This document shows, in pieces, positions 9,418 through 19,334 of a stretch of DNA of 64,000 bases; the first letter of the stretch is position 1, and each line of letters opens with the position of its first letter. The stretch is taken from positions 1-64,000 of the forward strand of contig JADJFB010000021.1 in assembly GCA_016708845.1 (NCBI GenBank). The letters are read 5' to 3'. The stretch is from Bacteroidota bacterium. Lineage in GTDB: Bacteria > Bacteroidota > Bacteroidia > B-17B0 > Aurantibacillaceae. The notes below the pieces were generated by a model. It did no database searches and was not told where the DNA came from. It saw only the letters and a program-made list of their open reading frames with translations. A program made the translations under genes and the position numbers.

Positions 9418-10020
9418 ATGATGGAAGAAAAAATTAAACCTAGTCCAACCTACAAAGCTGACGTTAAAGCAGCATATAATAAAGCTTCTAAACCCTTATT
9501 GTGGGTTGGTATTATAAGTATAGTCATGATGTTTGCTGGCTTAACAAGTGCTTATGTAGTGAGAGCGGACAACGGAAATTGGTTGTTATTTAATTTGCCA
9601 AATGCCTTTTATTTAAGTACAGCTGTAATTGTTACAAGTAGTATTACTTTGTTTTTTGCTTTGCAAATGGCTAAAAGAGACAATAAAAAAGGGGTAATTA
9701 TCGGACTGTTAGTAACTTTTGCATTAGGTTTATTGTTTTCTTACTGTCAATATTCTGGATGGGGCGAATTATATAGTAAAAACATAGTTTTTGGAGGAAA
9801 ATCATCTAAAGCCGCAGGTTCATTCCTTTATTTGATTACTTTTTTACATTTATTGCACTTGTTTGCAGGTTTAATAGTGCTTTTAGTAACTTTGAAGAAC
9901 AGTATAAAAGGCAAATATAATTCACAAAATACCCTTGGTTTAGAACTTTGTTCAATTTATTGGCATTTTCTTGATATTTTATGGGTGTATTTGTTTTTAT
10001 TTTTGTATTTTATTCGTTAA
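9418..10020 (+). CDS. Heme-copper oxidase subunit III (first copy)
   Basis: A 200-residue membrane protein of the cytochrome c oxidase subunit III family, with about five helices. Family features are 'LTSAYVVRADNGNW' in the first periplasmic loop and the C-terminal 'SIYWHFLDILWVYLFLFLYF', which matches the closing helix of subunit III. It begins with two consecutive ATGs (9418 and 9421), 3 bp after ctaB, and is shorter than the second copy at 10067. Paired subunit III genes next to ctaB are common in Bacteroidota (family knowledge). It probably supports proton-pumping stability of the aa3/cbo-type enzyme whose catalytic subunit lies elsewhere. Confidence 0.88.
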   Translation: MMEEKIKPSPTYKADVKAAYNKASKPLLWVGIISIVMMFAGLTSAYVVRADNGNWLLFNLPNAFYLSTAVIVTSSITLFFALQMAKRDNKKGVIIGLLVTFALGLLFSYCQYSGWGELYSKNIVFGGKSSKAAGSFLYLITFLHLLHLFAGLIVLLVTLKNSIKGKYNSQNTLGLELCSIYWHFLDILWVYLFLFLYFIR

Positions 10021-10066
10021 ACTTGCACCATAATTTATAAAAATCGTTAAAACGTAAATTTCACTT

Positions 10067-10822
10067 ATGTCTCACAGTACAGAAATCGATTCAAAACACG
10101 CTTGGGATGGCGGCCAGTCACCGTTTCGCGTAAGCTACGGAAAAATGATGATGTGGTTTTTCCTAGTTTCGGATGCTTTAACCTTTGGAGGTTTATTAGT
10201 CTCTTATGGCTTTATCCGTCATAAATATGTTGATGTTTGGCCAAAAGCTGAGAACGTGTTTACTCACTTTCCTTTTATTGAACAACATTTACCATTAGCT
10301 TATGTTGGTTTAATGACCTTCATTCTAATTATGTCTTCAGTAACTATGGTATTAGCTGTTGAAGCTGGTCATAGAAATGATAGAAAAAAGGTAACTATGT
10401 GGATGTTCTGGACTATTGTTGGTGGAGCTACTTTCGTTGGTTCTCAAGCATGGGAATGGTATAATTTTATTGTTGGTACAGATTTAGTTGCAAGCGTTGA
10501 TGCTTGTAAAGACGCTGGTCACATGAGAAATATTTGGGATCATGAATTAGGAAAATATACAGTTCAGCATTTTCATGGTGCAAATATGACGGTTAATGAA
10601 TATGGTGTTCCTCAATTTGCAAATTATTTCTTCTTTATTACTGGATTCCACGGATTCCACGTATTCTCAGGAGTAATTATCAATTTAGTAATTTTCTTAA
10701 ACGTTTTAAAAGGTACCTACGAAAAACGCGGCCATTATGAAATGGTTGAAAAAGTTGGATTGTACTGGCATTTTGTAGATTTAGTTTGGGTATTCGTATT
10801 TACCTTCTTCTATTTATTGTAA
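10067..10822 (+). CDS. Cytochrome c oxidase subunit III (second, longer copy)
   Basis: A 251-residue subunit III with a canonical helix pattern. 'WFFLVSDALTFGGLLVSYGF' forms helix I and 'FFFITGFHGFHVFSGVIINL' carries the conserved His-rich turn. The end is 'GLYWHFVDLVWVFVFTFFYL'. It has an extra hydrophilic insert around residues 140-190 ('VDACKDAGHMRNIWDHELG') that is absent from the 9418 copy. It lies 46 bp downstream of the first copy and 53 bp upstream of subunit IV, in one transcription unit ending at 11413. The inferred role is an assembly or stability subunit of the heme-copper terminal oxidase in the inner membrane. Confidence 0.93.
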   Translation: MSHSTEIDSKHAWDGGQSPFRVSYGKMMMWFFLVSDALTFGGLLVSYGFIRHKYVDVWPKAENVFTHFPFIEQHLPLAYVGLMTFILIMSSVTMVLAVEAGHRNDRKKVTMWMFWTIVGGATFVGSQAWEWYNFIVGTDLVASVDACKDAGHMRNIWDHELGKYTVQHFHGANMTVNEYGVPQFANYFFFITGFHGFHVFSGVIINLVIFLNVLKGTYEKRGHYEMVEKVGLYWHFVDLVWVFVFTFFYLL

Positions 10823-10875
10823 CCTATTTAAAATTCATAAACTCAATAATTCACAAACTTTCAAATTAAATTATT

Positions 10876-11358
10876 ATGTCAGAATTTCACGACGATTATC
10901 CATCATATGAGCACATGGCTCACCATAGCGAAGAAGAAGGAAAAACAAAAAGAAAAGCTTTATGGAGAGTTTTTTGGTACATGTTATTTATAACCATTGT
11001 TGAATTAATCATTGGTTTTATGGCTCCATCTCAGGGTTGGAGTGGTACTTTAGGAATTAAAGTATTATTCATTGGTTTAACTATAGTAAAAGCGGGATTT
11101 ATTGTAATGGCTTTCATGCACTTAGGACATGAAGTGAAATTTATGAAGTTTGCTATTTTATTACCTTATGTTATATTTATGTCTTATACTATCTTTATTA
11201 TATTAGATGAAGGTGTATATAGCGGAGAGCCTCAAAATAGAACCAAGGTAGACCCAATCTTAATTCAACAACAATTAGATTTAAAAAATGGTCACGGGCA
11301 TCATGATGCAGCAGCTACAGAAGCTCACGGCGAACACGCTGAAGAAGCACATCACTAA
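10876..11358 (+). CDS. Cytochrome c oxidase subunit IV family protein
   Basis: A 160-residue protein with three membrane helices: 'RVFWYMLFITIVELIIGFMA', 'LGIKVLFIGLTIVKAGFIVM' and 'FAILLPYVIFMSYTIFIIL'. The conserved 'AFMHLGHEVK' motif between helices two and three is typical of the CyoD/COX IV family. Both ends are rich in His, Asp and Glu ('HDDYPSYEHMAHHSEEE', and 'GHGHHDAAATEAHGEHAEE' at the C-terminus). This may be a metal-binding tail, which is inference. It is the last gene of the oxidase cluster and is followed by a strong terminator. Genes often found next in this cluster (SCO, DUF420) are absent here. Confidence 0.9.
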   Translation: MSEFHDDYPSYEHMAHHSEEEGKTKRKALWRVFWYMLFITIVELIIGFMAPSQGWSGTLGIKVLFIGLTIVKAGFIVMAFMHLGHEVKFMKFAILLPYVIFMSYTIFIILDEGVYSGEPQNRTKVDPILIQQQLDLKNGHGHHDAAATEAHGEHAEEAHH

Positions 11359-11378
11359 TAGAAAATAAAATTTATAAA

Positions 11379-11413
11379 AAGCTCATTTACCGTTTTGGTG
11401 AATGAGCTTTTTT
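11379..11413 (+). terminator. Rho-independent terminator of the oxidase cluster
   Basis: A long stem, AAAGCTCATTTACC / GGTGAATGAGCTTT with one G-U pair, followed by a T run. Confidence 0.85.
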
Positions 11414-11479
11414 TATGAAGTCAAAAATGCTACTTGTTTATTTTTATAGTATCTTTAGTATACAATTTAAAAAAGTAAC

Positions 11480-12490
11480 ATGCGGAAAATCTACTTATTG
11501 ATTATTGTGATGGCTTTTAGCTTTTCTGTTATTGCACAAGTAACACTTACAAAAGCATTTAATCAGCCCGCTCTAGGGAATATAAACTCTAAGCAGTTAT
11601 ATGATTCCATAGGTATCGTGCCAAAAAATTCTGGAGCAAATCAAATATGGGATTTTTCTTCCTACACATTTAGTTCAAATACAGAAGTTAGCAATTACAT
11701 CGCCCCCACGGCTTCGCCCAATGGCGCTTCATATACAGGCGTAACATTTGTAGAAACATTTGGTACAGGAAATTACTTTTATATGAAGGTTACTCCAACT
11801 AGATACGAGTTAGTAGGTGTTCAAAATCCTAATTTTAAATTGAATTTAAGTACTAATGCGGGTACTGAATTTATGTGGCCTATTAGTATGGGATATTCCT
11901 TGAGCGATGCTTTTTCGGGAACTGCCAATGCTAATAATATGAATGGGAATGTATATGGAAACATTACCACTTTAGGTGCAGGAACTGGAACTCTTATTTT
12001 GCCTGGAGGGTTGACTTATACAGGTGTGCTTCAAGTTAAAATGAGTTTGTCGGCAAATGCTAGTTTTTTATTTGGTATAACTACTGTTGCGCTTAAAGTT
12101 GTTGAGTATACATATTATGACGTGAATAATAAATTCCCTTTACTCACAGTTACCTATACGGATGTTTCGGGTGCTTATACTTCTAAATCTGCTCATATAA
12201 AAGTAAATGCCACTATTGTTGGCCTTAATGATTTAAATTTAGATGATTCATTTTCAATTTCTCCAAACCCGGCTAAAGATTATTTTAATGTCAATTTATA
12301 TAATCCCACCAATGCTAATTGCACTGTTGAAATAATGAATACGGTTGGACAAACCCTTCAATTGGTGAATCTTGGAAATGAGCTAAATATATCCAATGAT
12401 ATTTCTGTTTCTAATTTAGCTTAAGGAATGTATTTGGTAAAAACTACGTTAGGCGATAAAGTGTCGGTGAGAAAATTGATTAAGGAATAG
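11480..12490 (+). CDS. T9SS type A sorted secreted protein, paralogue 1, in-frame stop near the C-terminus
   Basis: Signal peptide MRKIYLLIIVMAFSFSVIAQ, then about 240 residues of Gly/Thr/Asn-rich beta-type sequence with no named domain, then a type A T9SS tail ('FSISPNPAKDYFNVNLYNPT', 'VEIMNTVGQTLQLV'). TAA at 12422-12424 interrupts the tail. The same frame continues 'GMYLVKTTLGDKVSVRKLIKE' to TAG 12488-12490. The next gene has TCA at the equivalent codon, so a TCA to TAA change is likely. If real, the product would lose the sorting signal and stay in the periplasm. Function unknown. Confidence 0.8.
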
Positions 12491-12509
12491 GTTTAGAAAC
12501 ATATTTGTA

Positions 12510-12544
12510 AAAAGCCATTGTTAAACAAAGCAATGGCTTTTTTG
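12510..12544 (+). terminator. Rho-independent terminator
   Basis: AAAGCCATTG / CAATGGCTTT stem followed by T6, between the two paralogous T9SS genes. Confidence 0.8.
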
Positions 12545-12574
12545 TTACACCTACATAATCTTTTCAAAATAGAA

Positions 12575-13587
12575 ATGAAAAAAATATACGTAGTCATTGG
12601 CACTATCCTATCGTTTGCTTGTTATGGGCAGTTATCTTCCTAACACAGACTTTTAATGAGCCTTTTATAGGTAATGTTTTTACAAAGCAATTACTCGATT
12701 CTGTTGGTGTAGTGCCTAAAAATATTGGAACCAATCAACTATGGGATTATTCCATGTTTACTATAAATTCGAATTTAGAAACAACAACATATACCACAGT
12801 GCCTTCTGTGCCATATGGCCCTACTTACACTAGCGCAACTTATGTAGAATCTAACGGACAAGGAGAATATACTTTTTTTAAATCTTCGCCTTATAAATTA
12901 GAGGTAGTTGGTATTCAAACACCTGATGTGAGATTGAATTTAAATAATAATAAGGCTACGGCTTTTATGTATCCTATTACAATGGGATATTCTAAAAGCG
13001 ATCCGTTTTCAGGAACCGCTATTGCTAATGGGATGAATGGAAGTGTTAATGGCAATGTAACAGTGTTGGGCTCAGGTACAGGCACTTTAATAGTTCCAGG
13101 AGGCACAGTTTACAATAATGTACTGCAAGTAAAAACAACTCAAACTGCTATTGCTAGTTTTGCATTTGGTATTGTAACGGTTAATTTTAAAGAGACCAAT
13201 TATTCTTATTATCACGCTTCGCAAAAATTTCCAATATTAGTGGTGAGTTATCAGAATGCAACAGGCGCAGCTACATCCAATTCCGTTAAAATAAAACTCA
13301 ACAATTCAGCCGTTGTTGGTATCAATGATTTAAGTCTTAATGAATCATTTTCAATTTTTCCAAACCCAGCTAAAGATTATTTTAATGTCAGTTTATATAA
13401 TCCCACCAATGCTAATTGCACCATTGAAATATTAAATACAGTTGGGCAAACCCTTCAATTACTTAATCTGACAAATGATACAAATATATTAAATGATATT
13501 TTTATCTCTAATTTAGCATCAGGCATATATTTGGTAAAAACAACTTTAGGTAATAAAGTGTCGGTGAAGAAATTAATTATTGAGTAG
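12575..13587 (+). CDS. T9SS type A sorted secreted protein, paralogue 2, frameshift after the signal peptide
   Basis: ATG 12575 encodes signal peptide MKKIYVVIGTILSFACYGQ. The frame then breaks at about 12631 (one G apparently missing, comparing 'IAQVTLT' of paralogue 1 with 'YGQ(V)IFLT'). The mature protein continues from about 12632 in another frame to TAG 13585-13587. It aligns along its length with the preceding gene: both have 'FNxPxxGNxxxKQLxDSxGxVPKN', 'GTGTLIxPGG' and an almost identical sorting tail 'SLYNPTNANCTIEILNTVGQ'. It is a tandem duplication with moderate divergence. The mature function is unknown; surface location is inferred from the tail. Confidence 0.82.
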
Positions 13588-13602
13588 TAAGTTTTATTCA
13601 AT

Positions 13603-13637
13603 AAAAAAAGCCATCAACGTTTAGTTGATGGCTTTTT
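13603..13637. terminator. Bidirectional terminator between convergent genes
   Basis: AAAAAAAGCCATCAAC / GTTGATGGCTTTTTT serves the plus-strand T9SS gene and the minus-strand amidotransferase gene. Confidence 0.85.
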
Positions 13638-13655
13638 TAGTATTAAAAAATAAAT

Positions 13656-15557
13656 TTAGTAAGCTCTTTCATTTTTACCTTCCATAAAATTAACAAAAGC
13701 TTTGTTGGCTACTTTGTTACCACCAGGTGTTGGGTAGTTCCCCGTAAAATACCAGTCGCCTAAATTATCAGGACAAGATTGGTGTAAACCTTCAATGGTT
13801 TGGTAAATAATCTGCAAGTCGGCCTTTAAATCTTTTGGTTTTAATAAATCGCCTATTTTTTCAGAAATTTCTTCGTTGGTAAAGGTTCTATAAATTTCTT
13901 GTACAACGTTTATTTGCTCTTCTTTTGGTTTTAATAATTCGGCTTTTGCTTTTTCGTATAAGCTATTTAAAATCGATTCTTTTCCTGTTTCTTTTATTAA
14001 AGAAATGGCAGCGTCAAAAGCAATAAACTTGCTTAAAATAGCCATATCAATACCATAACAATCAGGGTAACGAATTTGAGGTGCCGAAGAAATAATCACT
14101 ATTTTTTTAGGATGTAATCTGTCTAATATTCTTAAAATACTTTGCTTTAAAGTAGTACCTCTCACAATACTATCATCTAGTACCACCAATGTATCTACAT
14201 CTTTTTTAACGGTTTCGTAAGTAATATCATAAACTAAGTTCACTAAATTATCACGGCTTTCATCATCAGTAATAAAAGTGCGTTGTTTCGCATCTTTTAA
14301 AATAATTTTATGAATACGAGGATGACTCGATAGTATTTGACTTAATTTAGGTTCAGAAACGTTAGCCCCTAATTTTAAAATTTCGGTGGCTTTTATTTTA
14401 TTTACGTGTTCGTCAATACCTTCTACCAATCCTCCAAATGCTACTTCGGCAGTGTTTGGAATATAACTAAACACCGTATTTTCTAAATCGTAATCAATGG
14501 CTTTTAATACTTGTGGCACTAAGTAACGGCCTAGTTGCTGACGCTCTCGGTAAATATCAGCATCATTTCCTCTACTAAAATATATACGTTCAAAAGAACA
14601 AGCTTTTCTCTCTAAAGGTTCAATAATTTGTTGCTCTGTAAATGTTCCGTCTTTTTTTATGATGGCTGCATAACCTGGCTTCAACTCAGCTACATTTTTA
14701 ATATCTACATTAAAAACAGTTTGTATTACTGGTCTCTCACTGGCAACCACTAATACTTCATCATCTTTGTACATGTATGCTGGGCGAATACCATTAGGAT
14801 CACGCAACACAAAAGCATCACCGTGTCCCATCATGCCAGCCATTACATAACCACCATCCCAACGTTTGCTACTTTCTACTAAAATAGAGGCTACATCAAT
14901 GTTTTTTTGAATCTCTTTCGAAATCTCAAAGTTATTTAAGCCCTTTTCTTTAAACTGTTTAAATAAACGGTCGTTTTCTTTATCCAAAAAGTGACCGATT
15001 TTTTCCATCACCGTTACAGTATCTGCTTTTACAGTAGGATGCTGGCCAAGTTCCACTAAATGTTCTAACAGCTCATCAACATTGGTAAGATTAAAATTAC
15101 CAGCTACTAATAAATTACGAGCCATCCAGTTGTTTTGACGGCGGAAAGGATGACAACTTTGAATATTATTGCCTCCGTAAGTTCCATAACGTAAATGTCC
15201 TAATATGAGTTCCCCCATAAATGGAATGTTTTTTTTCTGCCACTCAATATCGTTGTACGCGTCTGGATTTTTTTGCTTGGCGTTGATATACAAGTCGTTT
15301 ATTTGCGAAAAAATATCTTGTGTGGCCTTTGGTTCAATGGATCTTAAGCGGTCGATATAGGGCGTTCCAGCCTCTACATCTAATTTGATAGTAGCTACAC
15401 CAGCCCCATCTTGCCCACGGTTAATCATTTTATCCATGAGCTGATACATTTTATGTAAACCGTATCTGCTACTACCGTATTTCTCTTTATAAAAACTCAA
15501 AGGCTTTAATAATCGTATTAAAGCAACGCCGCATTCGTGTTGTATATTATCGCTCAT
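13656..15557 (-). CDS. purF: Amidophosphoribosyltransferase (PurF family, long Bacteroidota form)
   Basis: Transfers ammonia from glutamine to PRPP, the first committed step of purine synthesis. The class II glutaminase domain starts at 'HECGVAL', so the nucleophile would be Cys9, exposed after removal of a short propeptide. 'GHLRYGTYGGNN' and 'GNFNLTN' follow. The phosphoribosyltransferase domain has the PRPP loop 'LVVLDDSIVRGTT' near residues 455-468. At 633 residues it is well above canonical PurF (about 470-510), with extra sequence in the glutaminase domain and a long C-terminal tail. This long form recurs in Bacteroidota, sometimes beside a separate standard PurF, so exact division of labour is uncertain. 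Intact and monocistronic. Confidence 0.85.
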   Translation of the reverse strand: MSDNIQHECGVALIRLLKPLSFYKEKYGSSRYGLHKMYQLMDKMINRGQDGAGVATIKLDVEAGTPYIDRLRSIEPKATQDIFSQINDLYINAKQKNPDAYNDIEWQKKNIPFMGELILGHLRYGTYGGNNIQSCHPFRRQNNWMARNLLVAGNFNLTNVDELLEHLVELGQHPTVKADTVTVMEKIGHFLDKENDRLFKQFKEKGLNNFEISKEIQKNIDVASILVESSKRWDGGYVMAGMMGHGDAFVLRDPNGIRPAYMYKDDEVLVVASERPVIQTVFNVDIKNVAELKPGYAAIIKKDGTFTEQQIIEPLERKACSFERIYFSRGNDADIYRERQQLGRYLVPQVLKAIDYDLENTVFSYIPNTAEVAFGGLVEGIDEHVNKIKATEILKLGANVSEPKLSQILSSHPRIHKIILKDAKQRTFITDDESRDNLVNLVYDITYETVKKDVDTLVVLDDSIVRGTTLKQSILRILDRLHPKKIVIISSAPQIRYPDCYGIDMAILSKFIAFDAAISLIKETGKESILNSLYEKAKAELLKPKEEQINVVQEIYRTFTNEEISEKIGDLLKPKDLKADLQIIYQTIEGLHQSCPDNLGDWYFTGNYPTPGGNKVANKAFVNFMEGKNERAY

Positions 15558-15717
15558 AATTTCAGACCATAAATTTACAATTTAGTTGGATTTTATGCGC
15601 AATTTGTTTTTAACTATTAGCTTAAGAATCTAATTTTGATGATAAAATGGAGAATATTTGTAGTTTGGTATATTTCACTTAATATTTGTATATTTAAGGT
15701 TGTTAAATAGAAAACTC

Positions 15718-18234
15718 ATGTTAAAAAAAATACTGACATCACTTTCACTTTTATTTTTATTGAGCAACGTAAATGCTCAGGTTAAAATAAACGAATATTC
15801 TGCATCAAACTCAGGTGGAGGCATACTAGATAATACTGGTGACAATTCGGATTGGGTTGAATTGTATAATACCACAGCAACTGCTGTAAACCTTGGTGGA
15901 TGGAGTTTAAGCGATAATCCGGCTAATTTAAATAAATATACTATACCTTCAGGCATCACTATTTCGCCTAATGGCTTTTTGAGAATTTGGTGCAGTGGAA
16001 AAGGAAATCCAGCAGATGCAGTTGGACATACACACGCTAATTTTAAATTAACGCAATGTAATGGAGATTGGATTATTTTATCTAATGGCGGTGCTTTAAA
16101 AGACTCTATTCAAATGCGCAGAACGCAGGCTACTCATTCGATGGGACGTAAGCCAGATGGTTCTGCAACATGGAATGTATTTACAGCTCCAACACCTAAT
16201 GCAACAAATTCAGGCACGGGTTATACTTCTTATGCGCCACGTCCAGTGATGAATTTACCCGCAGGATTTTACTCAGGAACTAAATTAGTGGCATTGAGTG
16301 TAACTCCGTCTAATAGCTTAACTATTTACTATACAACCGATGGTTCTGAACCAACAACAGGATCTAATGTTTATGTTTCCACACCAATTAGTGTAGCTAC
16401 AACCTCTGTTATCAGGGCTTATGCAGTAAGTAGCGATGCTACTATTTTACCTAGTTTTATGGAAACAAATACCTATTTTATTAACGAAACTATTGATTCT
16501 CATTATGGAGTTGTGTCTATTAGTGGAGGTGCACCGTTAAACCAATTATTAGGTGGTACTCAAAATAATCCCAGTACTCACCTAGAATATTTTGAAAACC
16601 AGGTATTTAAAACGGAAGGTTATGGTGCGGCAGATAAGCATGGTAACGATTCTTGGGCTTACCAGCAAAGAGGAATTGATGTGGAAACTTACGATGAGTA
16701 TGGATACAACAACGCTTACAAACATCAGTTTTTTTCTGATCCCAATATGAATGTTAGTCCGCGCGCAGAGTTTCAACACATTATGTTAAAGGCAGCCGCA
16801 TCTGATAACTATTCTTCTTCTAACAATGTTGGTAAACCATCATGTCACATGCGCGATGCTTTTGTGCAATCCTACCAATTTAAAAGTGGGTTAGAATTAG
16901 ATGGAAGAAGGAACAAACATGTTATTTTATTTAAAAACGGTGCTTATTGGGGATTATACGAATTACGCGAAGCTTTCGAAGGAGATTATACAGATTATTA
17001 TTATGATCAACCGGGCGATAGTATTGATAATTTGGCATTTTGGGGCGGATTGCAAATTAGAAATGGAAGCGATACAGGTTGGGTGAATTTGTATAATTTC
17101 ATTATGGCTAACTCTATGACTAACGTTGCTAATTATGCTTATGTTGATAGTAAATTAAATTTCAAAAGCTTAGTAGATTATATGGTATATAACTCCTATG
17201 TAGTTAACTCCGATTTTATTAACTGGAACTCGGCTTGGTGGAGAGGAAGGGCAACACAAGGTGATAAAAAGAAATGGCGTTACTGGAGTTGGGATATGGA
17301 TAATGTGTATGATTTAGGAGAGAATTATTCTAATTTACCAACTACCGATATGAATTCTGATCCATGCGACTATACAAACGAATTTCAAAATGCCGGACCA
17401 AACATGGGTCATCCCGATATTTTAGATAAGCTATTAACTAATCCTGATTTTAAAGCATACTACATTAATCGTTACGCTGATTTAATTAATACGGCTTTGA
17501 AATGCGATAAAATTATGCCTCACTTTGATTATTTCAAAACTATCCTTACTCCAGAAATGCCTCGTCAGATAGCTAAATGGGGAGGAACGATGGTTGAGTG
17601 GAATAAAAACATGGACACTTTAGAAGCTAAAATTAACAGACGTTGTACTTATATTCAATCTGCTATTGTAAGTTGTTATAATGTAACTGGTCCTTTTAAT
17701 ATTACGGTGGATGTTCAGCCTCCAGGGGCAGGGAATGTGAAATTAAACTCATTGAATTTAAATAACTACGTATGGTCGGGCAGTTATTTTGGTGGAGTTA
17801 AAATGACTTTTCAGCAAACTGTTGCAGATACGGCATTATATGAATTTGATTATTGGGAATTTGCAAATCATATCCCAACACCTAATACAACAAATGATAG
17901 CGTGTCAATTCAGCTAACAACAGGTGATAATGTTATTGCACATTACAGAGAAAAAGCACAAGAAGTTGTTCTTCCAACAGGCTTTACACCTAATGGAGAT
18001 GGTAGAAACGATGTGTTTTCCCCTTTAGGAATTAGATTCATTAAAAATATGACCATGGAAGTGTGGAACCGTTGGGGTCAGCAAGTGTTCAGTTCAACAG
18101 ATCCAACGAAAGGATGGGATGGAAATTTTCAAGGTACGCCAGCTCAAACAGGAGTTTATGCTTACCTCGTAAAATATACAACTACTGGTAACGAAGAAAA
18201 AGTTATTAAAGGTAACGTTACATTAGTTAGATAG
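15718..18234 (+). CDS. CotH-kinase-like secreted protein with T9SS type B tail
   Basis: Start at ATG 15718, which gives a clean signal peptide (MLKKILTSLSLLFLLSNVNAQ). Domains in order: a lamin-tail-like domain from about residue 22 ('VKINEYSASNSGG...DWVELYNT'), a chitobiase-like domain near 175-235 ('YYTTDGSEPTTGS'), a CotH-type region from about 260 to 620 ('HVILFKNGAYWGLYELREAF' and 'KKWRYWSWDMDN'), and a C-terminal gliding-associated type B sorting domain ('FTPNGDGRNDVFSPLG', 'WNRWGQQVF', 'GVYAYLVKY'). CotH proteins are atypical kinases that phosphorylate secreted proteins; kinase activity here is inferred. The adjacent PorP/SprF gene, 35 bp downstream, is the usual partner of type B cargo. 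Confidence 0.9.
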   Translation: MLKKILTSLSLLFLLSNVNAQVKINEYSASNSGGGILDNTGDNSDWVELYNTTATAVNLGGWSLSDNPANLNKYTIPSGITISPNGFLRIWCSGKGNPADAVGHTHANFKLTQCNGDWIILSNGGALKDSIQMRRTQATHSMGRKPDGSATWNVFTAPTPNATNSGTGYTSYAPRPVMNLPAGFYSGTKLVALSVTPSNSLTIYYTTDGSEPTTGSNVYVSTPISVATTSVIRAYAVSSDATILPSFMETNTYFINETIDSHYGVVSISGGAPLNQLLGGTQNNPSTHLEYFENQVFKTEGYGAADKHGNDSWAYQQRGIDVETYDEYGYNNAYKHQFFSDPNMNVSPRAEFQHIMLKAAASDNYSSSNNVGKPSCHMRDAFVQSYQFKSGLELDGRRNKHVILFKNGAYWGLYELREAFEGDYTDYYYDQPGDSIDNLAFWGGLQIRNGSDTGWVNLYNFIMANSMTNVANYAYVDSKLNFKSLVDYMVYNSYVVNSDFINWNSAWWRGRATQGDKKKWRYWSWDMDNVYDLGENYSNLPTTDMNSDPCDYTNEFQNAGPNMGHPDILDKLLTNPDFKAYYINRYADLINTALKCDKIMPHFDYFKTILTPEMPRQIAKWGGTMVEWNKNMDTLEAKINRRCTYIQSAIVSCYNVTGPFNITVDVQPPGAGNVKLNSLNLNNYVWSGSYFGGVKMTFQQTVADTALYEFDYWEFANHIPTPNTTNDSVSIQLTTGDNVIAHYREKAQEVVLPTGFTPNGDGRNDVFSPLGIRFIKNMTMEVWNRWGQQVFSSTDPTKGWDGNFQGTPAQTGVYAYLVKYTTTGNEEKVIKGNVTLVR

Positions 18235-18269
18235 TAGTTTATAACAAAGACCTCATTTATATTATTCTT

Positions 18270-19310
18270 ATGAAAAAATATTTATTAATAATTGCTTTAT
18301 TTATTTCGTCGTTTGGTTTTGCTCAAGACGTTCATTTTTCTCAAATACAAGAATCACCCTTATGGTTAAATCCAGCTAATGCAGGTTTTATGGACGGTTA
18401 TTTTAGAGCAGTAGCTAATTACAGGAATCAGTGGATGGCTATGGGAAATGCATATCAAACGATGGCGATTTCGGTTGATGCTTCTTTGCTAAAAACGAAA
18501 AAAAATAAAGCTTATTTGGGTTTAGGATTATTTGTGTTTAATGACAGAGCGGGTGTTGCTAAAATGGGTACTACTCAAGGTCAAATTCATATTAATGCTA
18601 TTATTAAAACTAGTAAAAAAAGTAAGTTAGGTGGAGCTGTATATATTGGGTTTAATCAAAATTCGGCTAACTACGCTTCTTTAACCTATGCTAATCAGTA
18701 TAATGGAAAAGAAATTGATAACACTTTAGGAAGTGGAGAGGCCGTTACTTATGGGTCCTTTGTAAATACTGATGTAGGAGCAGGTTTAAATTACGAGTTT
18801 TCTTCAGCTAATATAGATATGTTACGTGATGATATTTTTAGTTTGAAAATAGGAGCGGCAGCTCATCATTTAAATCAACCAGTGCAAAAGTTTGCCTCTG
18901 GCTCAACTTATAAATTACCTATGCGTTTTGTTGGAAACGTTCAAGCTCGTATTGATATTAAAGGAACCAAGTTCGCTATTTTGCCAAGTGTTATTTATTT
19001 AAGACAAGCAACTGCATCAGAAATTACAGTTGGAACACATTTGCGTTATCGTTTTAAAAACCCAACTAAAGTTACAGGTGTTAAATCTGAAACGGGTATT
19101 AATATTGGGGTGTATTATAGAGTAAATGATGCAATTATTCCTCAAGTAAATTTAGATATGGGTAAATATGCGATTGGTGTTGCGTATGATTTGAACATTT
19201 CTAAATTCAAACAAGTCAGTAAATTAAATGGTGGCTTCGAAATCTATTTGAAATTTATGTCGTTAGATGATGCCTTATTTAAACGCAAACGCGAACACGG
19301 TTTAAATTAG
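18270..19310 (+). CDS. PorP/SprF-family type IX secretion outer-membrane protein
   Basis: A 346-residue beta-barrel protein with signal peptide MKKYLLIIALFISSFGFAQ and the family opening 'DVHFSQIQESPLWLNPANAG', then 'YRNQWMAM'. PorP/SprF proteins sit in the outer membrane and take part in export and surface anchoring of T9SS type B substrates. It follows the type B CotH protein by 35 bp, so it is probably its dedicated partner; this follows from family context and was not tested. Length and frame are normal. Confidence 0.93.
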   Translation: MKKYLLIIALFISSFGFAQDVHFSQIQESPLWLNPANAGFMDGYFRAVANYRNQWMAMGNAYQTMAISVDASLLKTKKNKAYLGLGLFVFNDRAGVAKMGTTQGQIHINAIIKTSKKSKLGGAVYIGFNQNSANYASLTYANQYNGKEIDNTLGSGEAVTYGSFVNTDVGAGLNYEFSSANIDMLRDDIFSLKIGAAAHHLNQPVQKFASGSTYKLPMRFVGNVQARIDIKGTKFAILPSVIYLRQATASEITVGTHLRYRFKNPTKVTGVKSETGINIGVYYRVNDAIIPQVNLDMGKYAIGVAYDLNISKFKQVSKLNGGFEIYLKFMSLDDALFKRKREHGLN

Positions 19311-19334
19311 TTTTCACTTTTTTATATTTAAATT

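Noticed and set aside
8503..11358. Complete respiratory oxidase operon
   Set aside because: Catalytic subunits I and II are not in the window; only ctaB, two subunit III genes and subunit IV are present.
4967..12424. Possible reassignment of TAA as a sense codon (in-frame TAA in proC, 6746, 12422, 27056)
   Set aside because: TAA is the normal terminator of most genes here, and the expected residues at the internal stops differ (Gln, Ser, Glu or Lys), so one reassigned meaning cannot fit.
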